64,000 nucleotides of DNA from Lasiodiplodia sp. COLG20. Its lineage: Eukaryota > Ascomycota > Dothideomycetes > Botryosphaeriales > Botryosphaeriaceae. The stretch spans positions 1,302,001 to 1,366,000 of the forward strand of contig VNWV01000001.1 of assembly GCA_009801085.1 (NCBI GenBank), given 5' to 3'. The translations under genes were made by a program, and so were the position numbers. The notes beneath the pieces were generated by a model that saw only the letters and a program-made list of their open reading frames with translations, did no database searches and was not told the origin of the DNA. Below, one piece after another: positions 44,969-55,488 of the stretch. The first letter of the stretch is position 1; each line of letters starts with the position of its first letter.

Positions 44969-47001
44969 TGGTGATGATGATGATGGAGGCTATTTTTGAC
45001 GTTTGGTTTTTTTCTTTCTTTCTTGTTACGCTCTCCGACTCTAATGACGTGATGAATGATGGGTTGGTGGATGGGATAGGTAAGAGACGGGTTCAAGGTT
45101 TGGGCATTTTTTTGTTTCTCTTTCTCGAGGCATGTGTGTGTGCCTCGGATGGTTGGTGATACCCCTCACTTCTTTTTTGTTCATTTGTGGGTCTTTTCAA
45201 GCTTCGCTTTTTTAAAAATCTTTTGGGTTATGGTATCAGAATTTCATGGGCCTTTTCTTTCTTCCTTGGATCGAGTGCGGTCCGCCTCTGTTTCCTTGCA
45301 GCAGTCTCTTTGCTCCAGCTGGGCTGGGGAATGAGAGGGGAACAAAAAGAATTTGTGATTCATCTCCTTGTGTCTCCTCTCTATCGTCTAAATCCGTGCA
45401 ATAGTCACTCTCGCTATTGCGGTTGATACAAAAGGTTGAGTTCAAACGCTCTTTTTGGTTTTTTTTGTTCTTGTCAGTTAGTCTTGTACATTTATGAAGT
45501 GTGGACGAAATTGCAGGAATGCGAACCACACTCATTGCACGAGAAGTCAATTGTAACAAGCTCGAGGTAGCTGAAGGCTAATGTGAAATTGTTTTTCGGT
45601 CGTGCCATGGGGTCGGTGAGCGCCGCGGTGGACCTCAACGGACGAGGGGATGCACCTTATTCTAAAATGCTTAAGAGAGTGTACCGCTACACGGCATGCT
45701 TCTTTGACTCGATTGTCGGTTCAGTCTGTAAAAACAGCAGCCGAACAGTGTAGCAAGTAATAGTCATTCCCAGCCATACATATCCTCGTTGTCCCCATGT
45801 AGTAGTACTTCCATATTCCTTGTCTTGAAATAGAATTACAATATTCCTTCGACCGGCATACAATTGCTTCATTCCCCGCGTAGGGCCGGGATCACCAGGT
45901 GCTCATTACCCCTGTTGTCGCCAGCACTATACTCAGGTCTCTCATGAAGTACCCTCTAAATGGAAAATTGATTTACCAACAATGAATCATTTAATTCATA
46001 CTTACATCTCCTTCTACTTCTTTGTCTTCTCCTGATATGCTGGATCCGCTAAAGCTGAATAGTGATTCTGAGCACCGCCTTGACGTACATGATGCGTCTT
46101 ATGAGATGGATCCCATTTTACTGCCTTTGGCTGCCTCGATCCTGTTATATAATAATCTTATGACTGGCTGCGCTCATGAGATTTTGCGAAAACATTATCT
46201 CTTTATCCAATTAATCTATGTATTGCGGCTTACGTAGATCTCGGCTTACGCAGGGCCCGGAGTGATGGGGGCGGGCCATTATCGGATTACTTCGGTCTCC
46301 GAAATTCGGAGGTTGCTGCACCGTGCTTACGGGAATTGAAACAGATATCCCTCGGCGGATTCTAGGCTTGATGCAATGTCATCAAGTCCGAAAAACTCCT
46401 TAAGCGCTTTCCTGTACCGGTTAGGCGTTGTTGGTTAACTGACAATTTTGTCTATTATCATCCATGAAGACATTGGCACCTTTTATTGAATATTGCCAAG
46501 TCTGCTTGGTCGAGGATGACTTAAAGTTGGTCTTAAGACTAATCTTTTCGTTATGGCTTTAGTTGATGTAATACGCTCTTCTATTCCTACAAGCCCACTC
46601 TACTAGAGATAGTTCCTGTTTCCGCTTCAATACTGAACATTGAACGTTTGAAAATCAATCTTGGAGGCAACAACGACTGATAAGCGTCTGGTTAAATAGG
46701 CTTCGGAGGCCGGTAACCGAGGCGAGAATCTCCGGGGGCCGGGGACCGAGTACGGCTGCCACGATCCGCTACTCCAGCTGACAACCCGGAGCACTGTTGC
46801 ACCAACTCCGCCAGTCGTCCTCCGACTCCGTACAAAACCCGCCCACCCATCCTTTAAACCGGAACGTGGGTGCCTGAGCTGACAATGCGACGATTTCGCT
46901 CCGCGCATCTGGAGTTATTAATGAATCGGTCAACGTCAGCGCCCTCGAGAAAACAGTTGAAAGGCCCTTTTTACAAAACAAGGGGAAACAAGAGATAGAA
47001 C
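44969..47001. other. Intergenic region upstream of the Zn2Cys6 regulator
   Basis: About 2 kb with no supported gene. 45000-45500 is T-rich; 45700-46620 is AT-rich with short non-protein-like frames. Confidence 0.45.
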
Positions 47002-48309
47002 ATGTCGTCCGAAGCGAAAACAACGGAAGCCAAAACAACGACGGCAGCAAAAGGAAAGGGCACTCCGTTGCTGCGCGCGTCCTGCGATCGCTGTCACCGC
47101 GCCAAAGTTAAATGCACCTACGAAGCCGACCATGCCTCGTCATGCATACGGTGCAAGAAAGCAGATGTCGACTGCAAACGCAGCCCGCCGATGCCGCTTG
47201 GCCGCACTCCGAAGTACAAGAACAGACTGAAACCCTATCCGAGCCCTGAGGATCTCAAGTCTCCGCCGCCTTCCGACAGCCTCTCGCCTTCTTCCTCCGA
47301 ACGCTCCTCCAGCCAGTCTCCTTCTCGCCGCGACCGTGAGAATACCGTCGCATCGATAGCGACGGCTGTTTTCGAGGACTTTTCCTTCACCTCCCCCGAA
47401 ACAGTCTTGGACGTGGGTCCGCCAACTCCACCACAGTATGACCCGACGACTGCAGTCTTCATCGAGCCGAACCTGTCAGAACTCTGTCTCGAGTGGTGCA
47501 GCGGGCCGGAAATCATTCCCTCGGCGATTGCAGAGGTTAACTCACCACTACTTCAACAGCATGGCGATGGATCAGTAACAATGCAACTCCCAACGGGCGA
47601 AGCACGGCTATTCAGCGACGACATGGGTGGAGGCAGAAGCAGCATCAGCAGCAACAACAACAACAACAATAACAACAACAACAATAACAGCAACAACGAC
47701 GACGACGGAAGTAACAGCGATTCCAGCAATTCCAGCAAGAAACAACAGCAACAAAAACGACAACATCAGCACTCATCCTGCAACTGCTTCGACGTCGTCA
47801 GCTGCACGATGCGGAATCTGCAACAGTGCCCCGTGGAAGGGACGGGACTCGACCAGATGCTACATCTCGGCCGATCAATGCTGAACGCCATCACCGACGA
47901 CTTTCTCGCGTGTAGAGGGCCACACAGCACATCCTTGCTGCTCTTTATCTACACGTGCCTCCTTCAACTCCTGGCTACGTACAGCGAGACTTGGTACAGC
48001 GGATGCGGCTCGCTGATCCGGTTTGGGACGTTCGTCATTGATGGAGAAGATGAATATGCGTTGAAGCAGAAGGTCATCCTTCTTGAGATACGAAAGGTCA
48101 CTTTGGTGGTAGATCGACTTGCAGGCTTGAATGGGCGTGGGCAGGGGGACTTTCTGGAAGCTGGTCGAGCAAGTGATGGGGCCCACCAGGATTCAACTCT
48201 TTCGTACATGCGTGGCTTTGTCAAAGACGAGGCTTGTCGTGTATCTAGAAAGATAGAACAGGATAAAGAGAAGCAGCATCGTTCAACAGCTAACCAATCA
48301 TGGTTCTAA
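47002..48309 (+). CDS. Zn2Cys6 transcription factor, AflR-like
   Basis: Single exon, 435 residues. The zinc cluster is Cys28, 31, 38, 48, 51 and 58 (CX2CX6CX9CX2CX6C), starting CDRCHRAKVKC, followed by a basic linker PLGRTPKYKNRLK. A Ser/Pro-rich segment comes next, then an Asn-rich tract (about 217-232) and a Gln/Lys patch. The C-terminal half (CNCFDVVSCTMRNLQQ, LLLFIYTCLLQLLATYSETWY) resembles the AflR regulatory domain found in aflatoxin/sterigmatocystin-type pathway regulators. Such factors usually sit in and switch on a biosynthetic cluster. Here an ATP-grasp enzyme lies convergently only 120 bases away and an O-methyltransferase 2.4 kb further, which supports a pathway-specific role. 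The product is unknown; similarity to AflR does not mean aflatoxin, as no polyketide synthase is in view. Confidence 0.88.
   Translation: MSSEAKTTEAKTTTAAKGKGTPLLRASCDRCHRAKVKCTYEADHASSCIRCKKADVDCKRSPPMPLGRTPKYKNRLKPYPSPEDLKSPPPSDSLSPSSSERSSSQSPSRRDRENTVASIATAVFEDFSFTSPETVLDVGPPTPPQYDPTTAVFIEPNLSELCLEWCSGPEIIPSAIAEVNSPLLQQHGDGSVTMQLPTGEARLFSDDMGGGRSSISSNNNNNNNNNNNNSNNDDDGSNSDSSNSSKKQQQQKRQHQHSSCNCFDVVSCTMRNLQQCPVEGTGLDQMLHLGRSMLNAITDDFLACRGPHSTSLLLFIYTCLLQLLATYSETWYSGCGSLIRFGTFVIDGEDEYALKQKVILLEIRKVTLVVDRLAGLNGRGQGDFLEAGRASDGAHQDSTLSYMRGFVKDEACRVSRKIEQDKEKQHRSTANQSWF
47650..47706 (+). repeat. AAC trinucleotide repeat encoding a poly-Asn tract
   Basis: AAC/AAT codons inside the Zn2Cys6 gene give a run of Asn with a few Ser, a site likely to vary in length between strains. 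Confidence 0.8.
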
Positions 48310-48428
48310 CCGGAAAAGGAATGTACATATTCAACAGGCGCGTCGAATAGACTTCAACATGCGTCTATTTTTAGAGTAACCTATACAAATTTCTAGTACA
48401 CCTGACTGTTCTGCTATTCCTCTTCTAG

Positions 48429-49559
48429 TCACAGCCCAACATCGCCTAGCACAGCATCCACAAACACCTTCAAGCCCTCCCTTCCAGGATGTCCCTCCTG
48501 ATCCAACATCCACAACCACGGCTCAATCAGCTCCACCTCCATCAACACAAACTCTCCATCCTCCCCGACCACGCCGTCCACCCTCGCATACAACAACTCA
48601 GTCTCTCCCCCCGCCCCCTCCCCCCTCTCCTCCTTCAAAACCTTCTCCTTCCCGACCAACCACTCCCACACCCTCCCCGCCACCACCCTCCCGCACTCAG
48701 GCACCCGCGCGTCCCCCTCGGCCGCCATCGGCTCCCACACGCCCTTGAACGCCGAGTTGATCCGGAACTCGCCAGCCTGCGGCCGCTTGCGCACCGCGTG
48801 CGTCAACTTCCCATCAATCACGATCATGCTCCACTCGCCGCCGCTGCCGTCGGCGCCGTCCTGCGCCGCCACCCGCGGCAGGTACTCCTGCACCAGCAGC
48901 ATCGCGCCAGGCTGTTGCGTCGCGGCCGCCGCGGCGCGCATGGATTCGAGCGCGGCGGTGTCGTCCGCCGTCAGCGCGAGCGGGCTGCGCAGCAGGTGCG
49001 TGCTGTGGCCCGACGCGGCGATGCTGGGCTTGAGCACGACGGGCGTCGTCGGGTTGGTTGCCACGCGCGCGTCCGCGGCGAGGTGTGCGGCTAGCGCGGC
49101 GGCGTCGGTCGTTGCCGGGTCGAGGAAGGCGGTGCGCGGGACGTGGAAGCCTGTGTTGAGCGATTGCAGCTCGGCTAGGTAGGTTTTGTTGGCGTTCCAG
49201 CGGACGACGGCGGCCGGGTTGTGGATGCGCAGGCGCGGGTTCAGGCGGCGGGCGGCCGGCAGCGTGGCGTCGAGGAAGGCCGTGAAGGCGGGCATGTGGT
49301 GGATGTACTTGTCCACGGCAAGGAAGAGGACGTGCGTGTAAGTGGACGCGATGGCGTCAGCGGTCAAGGTGGGGTCCTGGAAGGTGCGCAGCGTGACGGC
49401 GGCGCCGCGCGAGCGGAAGGCGTTGAGCGGGTCCGTGAGGTAGGCTTCGATCTTGCCGATCCAGATGGCGGCTTCATCTTCTGGGGTGGGAAGGTTTGCG
49501 GTGATGAAGAGGATGGAGGGTGTTACGGAGACGGGATCTGATAAGGCAACGGAGCCCAT
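48429..49559 (-). CDS. ATP-grasp fold ligase-like protein (DcsG/RimK-type)
   Basis: Single exon, 376 residues. It starts MGSVALSDPVSVTPSILFITANLP. Visible ATP-grasp features: a pre-ATP-grasp Rossmann-like region with VLFLAVDKYIHHM, the NKTYLAEL helix, a nucleotide-binding strand PVVLKPSIAASGHST, LLVQEYLP, the SMIVIDGKLTHAVRKRP strand, FRINSAFKG, and a metal-binding end with LLYARVDGVV and LMEVELIEPWLWM (Glu residues expected to bind Mg). The VELIEP ending resembles DcsG (D-cycloserine ring closure) and related ATP-dependent carboxylate-amine ligases of about 300 residues. Enzymes of this class join a carboxylate to an amine through an acyl phosphate. The substrate is unknown. It ends 120 bases from the regulator's stop codon. 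Codons are strongly GC-rich compared with flanks. Acquisition from bacteria is possible but untested. Confidence 0.82.
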   Translation of the reverse strand: MGSVALSDPVSVTPSILFITANLPTPEDEAAIWIGKIEAYLTDPLNAFRSRGAAVTLRTFQDPTLTADAIASTYTHVLFLAVDKYIHHMPAFTAFLDATLPAARRLNPRLRIHNPAAVVRWNANKTYLAELQSLNTGFHVPRTAFLDPATTDAAALAAHLAADARVATNPTTPVVLKPSIAASGHSTHLLRSPLALTADDTAALESMRAAAAATQQPGAMLLVQEYLPRVAAQDGADGSGGEWSMIVIDGKLTHAVRKRPQAGEFRINSAFKGVWEPMAAEGDARVPECGRVVAGRVWEWLVGKEKVLKEERGEGAGGETELLYARVDGVVGEDGEFVLMEVELIEPWLWMLDQEGHPGREGLKVFVDAVLGDVGL

Positions 49560-50712
49560 GTTTAACGGATTTATGTGATGAACTAGAGGCTGATGAGGGG
49601 ATGAGGGCGAATATAGCTGCTACTGCAGCTTCTGAATCTGGGCCGTACGTCGGATGTTGGTTTGCTAACGAGACAGTACAGTGGCCACTTTCAGATTGTG
49701 GAAGGTGGGGGTATGGGATGCCTCCAGAAATTTGGACAAGACTGACTGTACTTCCGGAAGAATACAAGATGGGCAATGAGTAGCAGATATTGAGCTTTTG
49801 AGTGGTGGTGAAGGATATAGATACAATTACGATGCATTCGGAAAGAGGATCAGATAAATTTATACCGTCGTGGTCATCACGAGGTTATCCGACGTTTGGC
49901 GATAATTGATAGGGCATCTCCGACACCGGCCGATTTCCGGAGCGCATAGGAAGGTCTGACACAGCTACGCAAATTGACGGCTGGCTGGCCCTGATCGATC
50001 CTGAATTGCGTAAAGTCTGTTGTTTGGGTCATTGCTTGGGCTGAGTATCGATGTAGTGATTCTGTATTTGGATACTGCATGATGCCAGTCGGTAGAAGTA
50101 GAATGCACGCATCTTTTACAAAACTACCCGGCGAATAGACCACCCAGCGAATCACTTCAACACTACTTGGATCAATTTCTATAACCCACTGTTATTATCG
50201 CAAGGAAAAGGGGCTTTAAGTATGCTTAAAAAATTTACATTTAATTACGAAAGCTTACAATATACATCTGCGTTTAGTGCTAATTTTAACTACTTAGAAA
50301 GATCGCGGTGTATAGGGGCATTACAACTTAATACCTTCAACTACTGGTGACTTGAGCAAAAAACGAGTTCACGTCACTTAGGCTGCAAACCCTCTCTGTG
50401 AGATTATTCATGCGACTCAAAAGCTTCAAATATCTTGTAGCGCACTGTGCTCTTGTAGTGTTAGTCTCCTTGATGCTTGTTTAGTAATCTGATCTCTTCA
50501 CAGGGTACAGATGCCGGTGGAGCAAGGACTTAGGGCAATGAATGGACCAATGCCCTAGCCATTGCCATTCGTGCTGCACCGGATGTGTTGAAAGATAAGG
50601 TAAGCACTAAATTATGTACAAGTACTTAGTGCGGGGAAACATAACTCAAAGTTTGAGGTATACTTTCACATCTTCATCTTCATCGACTACAAGAATATCA
50701 AGTATCAAGAAG
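49560..50712. promoter_or_regulatory. Divergent region between the ATP-grasp and O-methyltransferase genes
   Basis: The two genes are transcribed away from each other across about 1.15 kb, so both promoters lie here. 49800-50700 is AT-rich. No repeated palindromic site of the TCG-N5-CGA kind expected for AflR-like factors was obvious by eye. Confidence 0.4.
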
Positions 50713-52141
50713 ATGTCACTAACAGCATTGGCAGAGGTAAGTTTGGCCAACGCCAAGGAGCTCGACCAGCGTGGTGTAGTAGATGTCGAGTCCAAAATCG
50801 GCTTCCGCGATCTGACACAAAGTGACCTCGACTGCCGTGCGCGTCTCATCACCGCCATTCGTGAGTTGCATAGAATAGCTCTCGGTCCTGCAGAAACCAT
50901 ATACAACATGCTGATGTCCAGCGTATGGCTTCCTTCCACTCCTCCCTCTACCCAAAACCGCGCAAACCTCAACTAACAGAAAAACTTCAGACCGGCGACA
51001 TAACCAGTCTCCTCGCCCTCGCACGCTACAACATCCCCGCACACGTTCCCACCACTGGCAGCACGTCCTTCGCCGCCCTCGCAGAGCACACCGGCGGCGC
51101 CCTCGACGCCGAAACCCTCGCGCGGCTCCTCCGCAACAGCATCGTCGAAGGCATCTTCACCGAGCCCACCCCGGGCCAGATCCAGCACACGCCCCTCTCG
51201 CGCCTGCTCCAGGATCCGGACTTCACGGCCCTCGTCGGTTTCTACGCTGAGGAGAATGGCGCCGCCGCGGGCAGCACGACGCTCGACGCGCTGGCGCGCT
51301 GGCGCTGCTCACGCGAGCCCGCTTGCACCGGCTTCGCTCTCGCGAATGCTGGGACCGGCGGAGGCGGAGGCGGAGGCACCGAAACGGGTTCTTACGAGTC
51401 GTTCTTCGCCGAGCTGGCGAAAGACGCGGCCCGTGTCAAGCGCGCGGCGGGCGCCTTCAACGCCCTGCCGCAGATGCTGGTGCAGGGGCAAGACGGACTG
51501 AGCCGGTCGCCGCTGTGGCACGAGCTGGACGAGTCCGCGGCCGCTCAGCCTGGCGGCTCCGCCGTTGTCGTGGATGTCGGCGGTAATCGCGGGCACGCGA
51601 GCATGGCGCTGGTGGACGCGACGACGGAGCGGGTGCGGTTCGTGGTCGAGGACCTGCCAGGACCGGTGGCGCTGGGCGAGGAAGGGCTGCCGGAGCGGTA
51701 TCGCGGGCGCGTGTCGTTCAGGATCCAGGACTTCTTCAAGGAGCAGGGTGTGAAGCATGCGGACGTGTATTTCCTGCGGAAGGTCATGCATGACTTCCCG
51801 GACCATTATTGCGTGAGGATTATTCGGGCCTTGGTTCCGGCGCTGAAGGAGGGCGCGAGAGTCGTTGTGTGTGATAGGCTGATGCCAGAGGCGTCGAAAG
51901 CTGGGTATGAACAACGAGAGGCAAGGTATGTTATTCTTCGTACGCATCATTGTGTTCGGTGATGCTAATGCGTGGTTGCAGATTCAGTGATCTTGCGATG
52001 CTTCAACTGTTGAACGGTCGTGAACGTAGCGAAACCGATTGGAAGAAGTTGTTTGCGGACGCGGACTCGAGATTCGATATTGAGTTTGAGCATTGGACTG
52101 GAAATCTCCATGGGCTGGTTATAGCGACCTGGGGACCATGA
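50713..52141 (+). CDS. O-methyltransferase, family 2 (COMT/OmtA-like)
   Basis: Three exons, 50713-50922, 50991-51925 and 51982-52141, give 434 residues, usual for fungal secondary-metabolite O-methyltransferases. The N-terminal dimerisation and winged-helix part contains LGPAETIYNML, TGDITSLLALARYNIP, and LARLLRNSIVEGIF with HTPLSRLL. The SAM-binding motif I is VVVDVGGNRGHAS (about residues 260-272), followed by FVVEDLPGPV. The catalytic His lies in VMHDFPDHYCVRII (about 336), and motif GARVVVCDRLMPE follows. The C-terminal exon carries FSDLAMLQLLNGRERSETDW and a final HWTGNLHGLVIATW. It transfers a methyl from SAM to a hydroxyl of an unknown small molecule. The nearby AflR-like regulator and ATP-grasp gene suggest a shared pathway. 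Confidence 0.9.
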
Positions 52142-52558
52142 GCCAACAGAGCCTAGACTTGAAACTTGAGTTCTCAGGGAGGGACTGCAGCCGAAGGCTA
52201 GCTTGTATTATTTTTTTCGGCCATGTAGTGGGTAATCTGTATGTTCTGTGCTTGAACCAGTTATGCAAACAAAGAAAAGGGCAAGTAAACCAGGAGGATG
52301 TGACTCAAAACAGTAACTTTCTGCATCGACGATGTCGCCAGAATCATGAGGTATTTATTTCTCTTGAATAGTGGATTCGTTCTCTCGTTGACATCCTGAC
52401 CAACTTATCTTGAGAAGAGGAGATGCTAACTCTAGTCAGCGCCGGGTATTCTGATAACAGTCATAACACACCGTGCCACCCAATGCTAATCGAACTGATA
52501 CTCCGGATATGATATCCAAAAATCAAATAATCCGCCCTGCTCTTTCTACACTGTACTC
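52142..52558. other. Intergenic region, convergent 3' ends
   Basis: About 0.4 kb between the ends of the O-methyltransferase and MCP1 genes. No feature seen. Confidence 0.4.
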
Positions 52559-53719
52559 TCAGAGGTACTCCCCAACGTACGGAATGCTCTTGAAAAGCGC
52601 ATCGTAGTCCTTCGCAACCCAGCCCGTGGCAGGGCCACCCTGACCAACAACTCCAATGCCTCCCCAAAGCCACGTACCAGTGACTGCAGCCGCAAGAGCA
52701 TTGATCAAATACCACCTCCTCTTCTTACGGAGTTGACTCTCAACGCCTCCATGAATCACGCTGGCCGGGTTCAGGTTCAACCACTTCGCCCAGCCCCAGA
52801 TCGAGTGCCAGACAGTTACGCTCACCAGAGCAGAAAATCCAGCGAAGGCAAGTCCGGGGTGTCTTGCAAAGGCATGGCTGACGTACTCTAGTCCAATTCC
52901 AGCCGAGCTGCCCTCAACCCACAGAGGAAGGATGCGGTTGGCGAAGGCGTGACCACCGACGAGGAGCGTGGTCATATAGCCCAGTGCCGAGGTTCCGGAG
53001 AGTTTCGGCCATGGAACAGTCCGGCGTTCGGAGAAAGTCGCGCTATCGCCCGCGTAACGCTTCAAGGTCTGCCTTCGCCGGTAGAAGCGTAGAGCAATTC
53101 CGGAACCGACGTGGACAACAAGCGGGGCAATGACAAGGAGAGGCTCAAAAGGAAAGTCTTGGTAGTAAGGCCGCGTTAGAAGTAGGTAGGTATCGCTTGC
53201 GGCGATTGAGCGGGTTGCCAATGGTATGAGAGCGGTGTTCGTGATATGGGCAGCGGCAAAAACGGAAAATGCATACGAGGAGTATTTTTGTATGCGTGTT
53301 ACTACAACATTGGTTAGCAAATGTATTCTATATTTCTCGTACAAAAGCAATAGTATCAATCTTCAGTGCATGATCGCCAGGATGATTCAGCGAGCGAGCT
53401 CCGGAAGGATTCAACTATGAGCGGCCACTTCTTGGCACTAGGGGGCAGAGAGTGAAAACTGATGAGGAGATTGCCAATATCGTGAAAGAAAAAAGCCAAA
53501 GATGCCTTCAAGTGATATACACGTACGATAGAAAGCGGGCCCACGACCACTTAAACCTAGTGTTGTTGACCGCCCCAGCAGCTTTGGCGGTGGATCCTCT
53601 GGGGGAAGCTCATCGGGGAAATAGCTCTTCTCATTTTCGTACGGGGTATCGTCTACGGGCGATGGCTCAAGCAGTTCAAGGCTGAAGACCGACGCCGCGT
53701 CGTTGGCGGGGTACTGCAT
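52559..53719 (-). CDS. MCP1: Mitochondrial outer membrane protein MCP1 (DUF1691)
   Basis: Two exons, 53527-53719 and 52559-53301, join over a 225-base intron (GTACGT donor, TTGTAG acceptor) and give 311 residues. The join restores GPAFYLTRIQKYSSYAFSVF, a hallmark of fungal Mcp1. The first 55 residues are soluble and acidic with a PPEDPPPK stretch. Then come about five membrane helices: SSYAFSVFAAAHITNT, LLVIAPLVVHVGSGIALRF, TSALGYMTTLLVGGHAFANRI, HPGLAFAGFSALVSVTVWHSIWG and YLINALAAAVTGTWLWGG. Conserved His residues in helices are candidates for haem binding, as in related DUF1691 proteins. In yeast, Mcp1 is a multicopy suppressor of ERMES (mdm10) defects, works with Vps13 in mitochondrial lipid homeostasis. 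It is divergently arranged with the zinc-finger gene, 264 bases apart. Confidence 0.9.
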
Positions 53720-53983
53720 CCTGGGGGGATCTGGGCGTCGAAGATGAATGACGTTGGGAAGAGGCGTGTAAAGCGGTAAGCAGAAATAGGTGGCCTGTGA
53801 CGCGCTGGCCTGGTTTCAAGATCGGATCGGCGAAAGTCGTGGCCGAGCGCGCCGCCGATCACTCCAGCTTTCGTCACTCGGCAGCTCGAGAGCCGCAACA
53901 CCAACCAGACGCCATCACCGACGGCTTTCGATTCAGACAAGATCTTAACCAAACCACCCGCATTTCGCGCGGAATCCGCCAAG

Positions 53984-55016
53984 ATGCCTCCCGTAAGCAT
54001 ACTGCTCCTCTAACAGATGGGAAACAGTCTGCTAACTGACTGCGCAGCGCACTTTCATGAACCCTGCCCCCAAGGTCAGCTGCTTCGCACGCCGACAACC
54101 CAATGCCGATTTCTGCTGACTGTTTGACCCAAAGACTGAGAGCGCTCGTGAAGCTGCTAAGAACTTCTTCTGTAAGTAATCTATGCTAGTCCCCTACCTG
54201 GTCATGCAAATCAAACTGACCAGGACCGCAGGCGACCTCTGCCAGAAAGGCTACCAGCGCCACAACGAATATGAAACTCACATCGGATCGTATGACCACC
54301 AGCATAAAAAGGAAAGCAAAGAGCCCAATTGACTACACTATAGGCACCATCACCTTAGCATGCGCGTTAGCATATCTCCCTCCTTTGCCTCACTTGCCCA
54401 CCCTTTCCTCACCTCAAACATCCACCCAACATCACCTATATCCCTTGCATACACAAACCTCTAGTTTCTTTAATTCTTGATCAGCAATATCCTAACACTT
54501 TTCCTCCAACAGCGCCTCAAGGACATGAAGGAAATGTCCAAGAACCCGCAAGCTGCTGAGAAGGCTCGCCGCGCCGAGCGCGCCCGCGACAAGGAAGCTG
54601 GTCTAGTCAAGCTCGACATGTCTGCATCCAAGCCGTCCGGTGGTGGCGGCGGTGGTGGTTTCAAGAAGGGCGGCTTCAAGAGCGCCTTCGGATCCGCTCC
54701 TACCACGTCCGGAGATGCCGGTGGCAACGTTGGTGCTGGTGCTGCCCCTGCCGCTAAGAGCGGAGGTGGCGGATTCAAGAAGGTGTTCGCTGCCGTTGAG
54801 GAAGACAAGAAGGCCAAGGCCGATGAGCCGGAGAAGGCGGTTGGTGGAGCCGGAGCTTATGGCAGTGGAATCGACGTCAACGACGAGGACAACGAGACGG
54901 ATTCGGATGAGGACCTCGGATACGAGGAGTACGATCCCGCTCACCCCACGGGTTGTGACGACCCCAACTGCGACTGCCGCAACAACGTCCTTCAGCAGAC
55001 CATCTTCCCGGAGTAG
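53984..55016 (+). CDS. C2H2 zinc-finger protein, GPATCH8/ZNF804-like finger
   Basis: Five exons: 53984-53992, 54048-54074, 54135-54171, 54232-54311 and 54513-55016, giving 218 residues. The first exon encodes only MPP. The finger is CDLCQKGYQRHNEYETHIG with ligands Cys25, Cys28, His41 and His47, followed by SYDHQHKK|RLKDMKEM, the extended finger of GPATCH8-type RNA-associated proteins. A basic helix (AAEKARRAERARDKEAGL), Gly-rich FKKGGFK repeats and an acidic tail with a CDDPNCDCRNN motif follow. The first three introns (55, 60, 60 bases) are GT-AG. The fourth, 54312-54512 (201 bases), must start with GA (GAAAGC) to keep the conserved KK|RLKD join; reading through gives a stop 18 bases later. 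Its acceptor (CAACAG) and branch-like CTAAC look normal. Nuclear location is likely; function is unknown. Confidence 0.82.
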
Positions 55017-55488
55017 TTCCCCAACGGATGCCTGGTGGGATTGCTGGTGGAATTTCTCAATAATGGTTTCAAATGGTGGCGTTATAAGGATACAGAAAAG
55101 ATACCCGTGAAGCAAGTACAGCACACGCTTCAATGCACCAATAAAGAAATGGACAGCCTCAAAGACAATTTCTCTCTAAAGTTTGAATTTTTCTTTTTCT
55201 CGTTGAGCAGAGTGGTTTACTCTATGCTGAGTGATACCTGACCATGCCTCACCCTTTCTTCCTGCCAGAAACGCCAATACTCCGTTTCCGCTTGCGGACC
55301 GCTTACCGGCATGCCCGCCCATTTGTTATTTGTCCATCCGCCACAGTTTTTCCCATGATGAAATTGAAACTATGACAAGTGAAGACCCGCTATGCCCTGA
55401 CCTGAAGTCACTGAGCCAGAGCGTGTGGGTACACAGGATATAAGCGGAAAATAAATAGCCGACACAATGTTGTTGATGGGAAGCACAG
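55017..55488. other. Intergenic region, convergent 3' ends
   Basis: About 0.47 kb between the zinc-finger gene and the RING-CH gene. No feature seen. Confidence 0.4.

Noticed and set aside
47002..52141. Aflatoxin-type cluster, suggested by the AflR-like regulator and OmtA-like methyltransferase
   Set aside because: No polyketide synthase, fatty-acid synthase, or oxidative genes of that pathway are present; these two families are common in many unrelated fungal clusters.
54312..54512. GC-AG intron starting at GCAAAG three bases inside
   Set aside because: It would leave phase 1, and none of the AG acceptors upstream of the conserved RLKDMKEM exon restores the frame.
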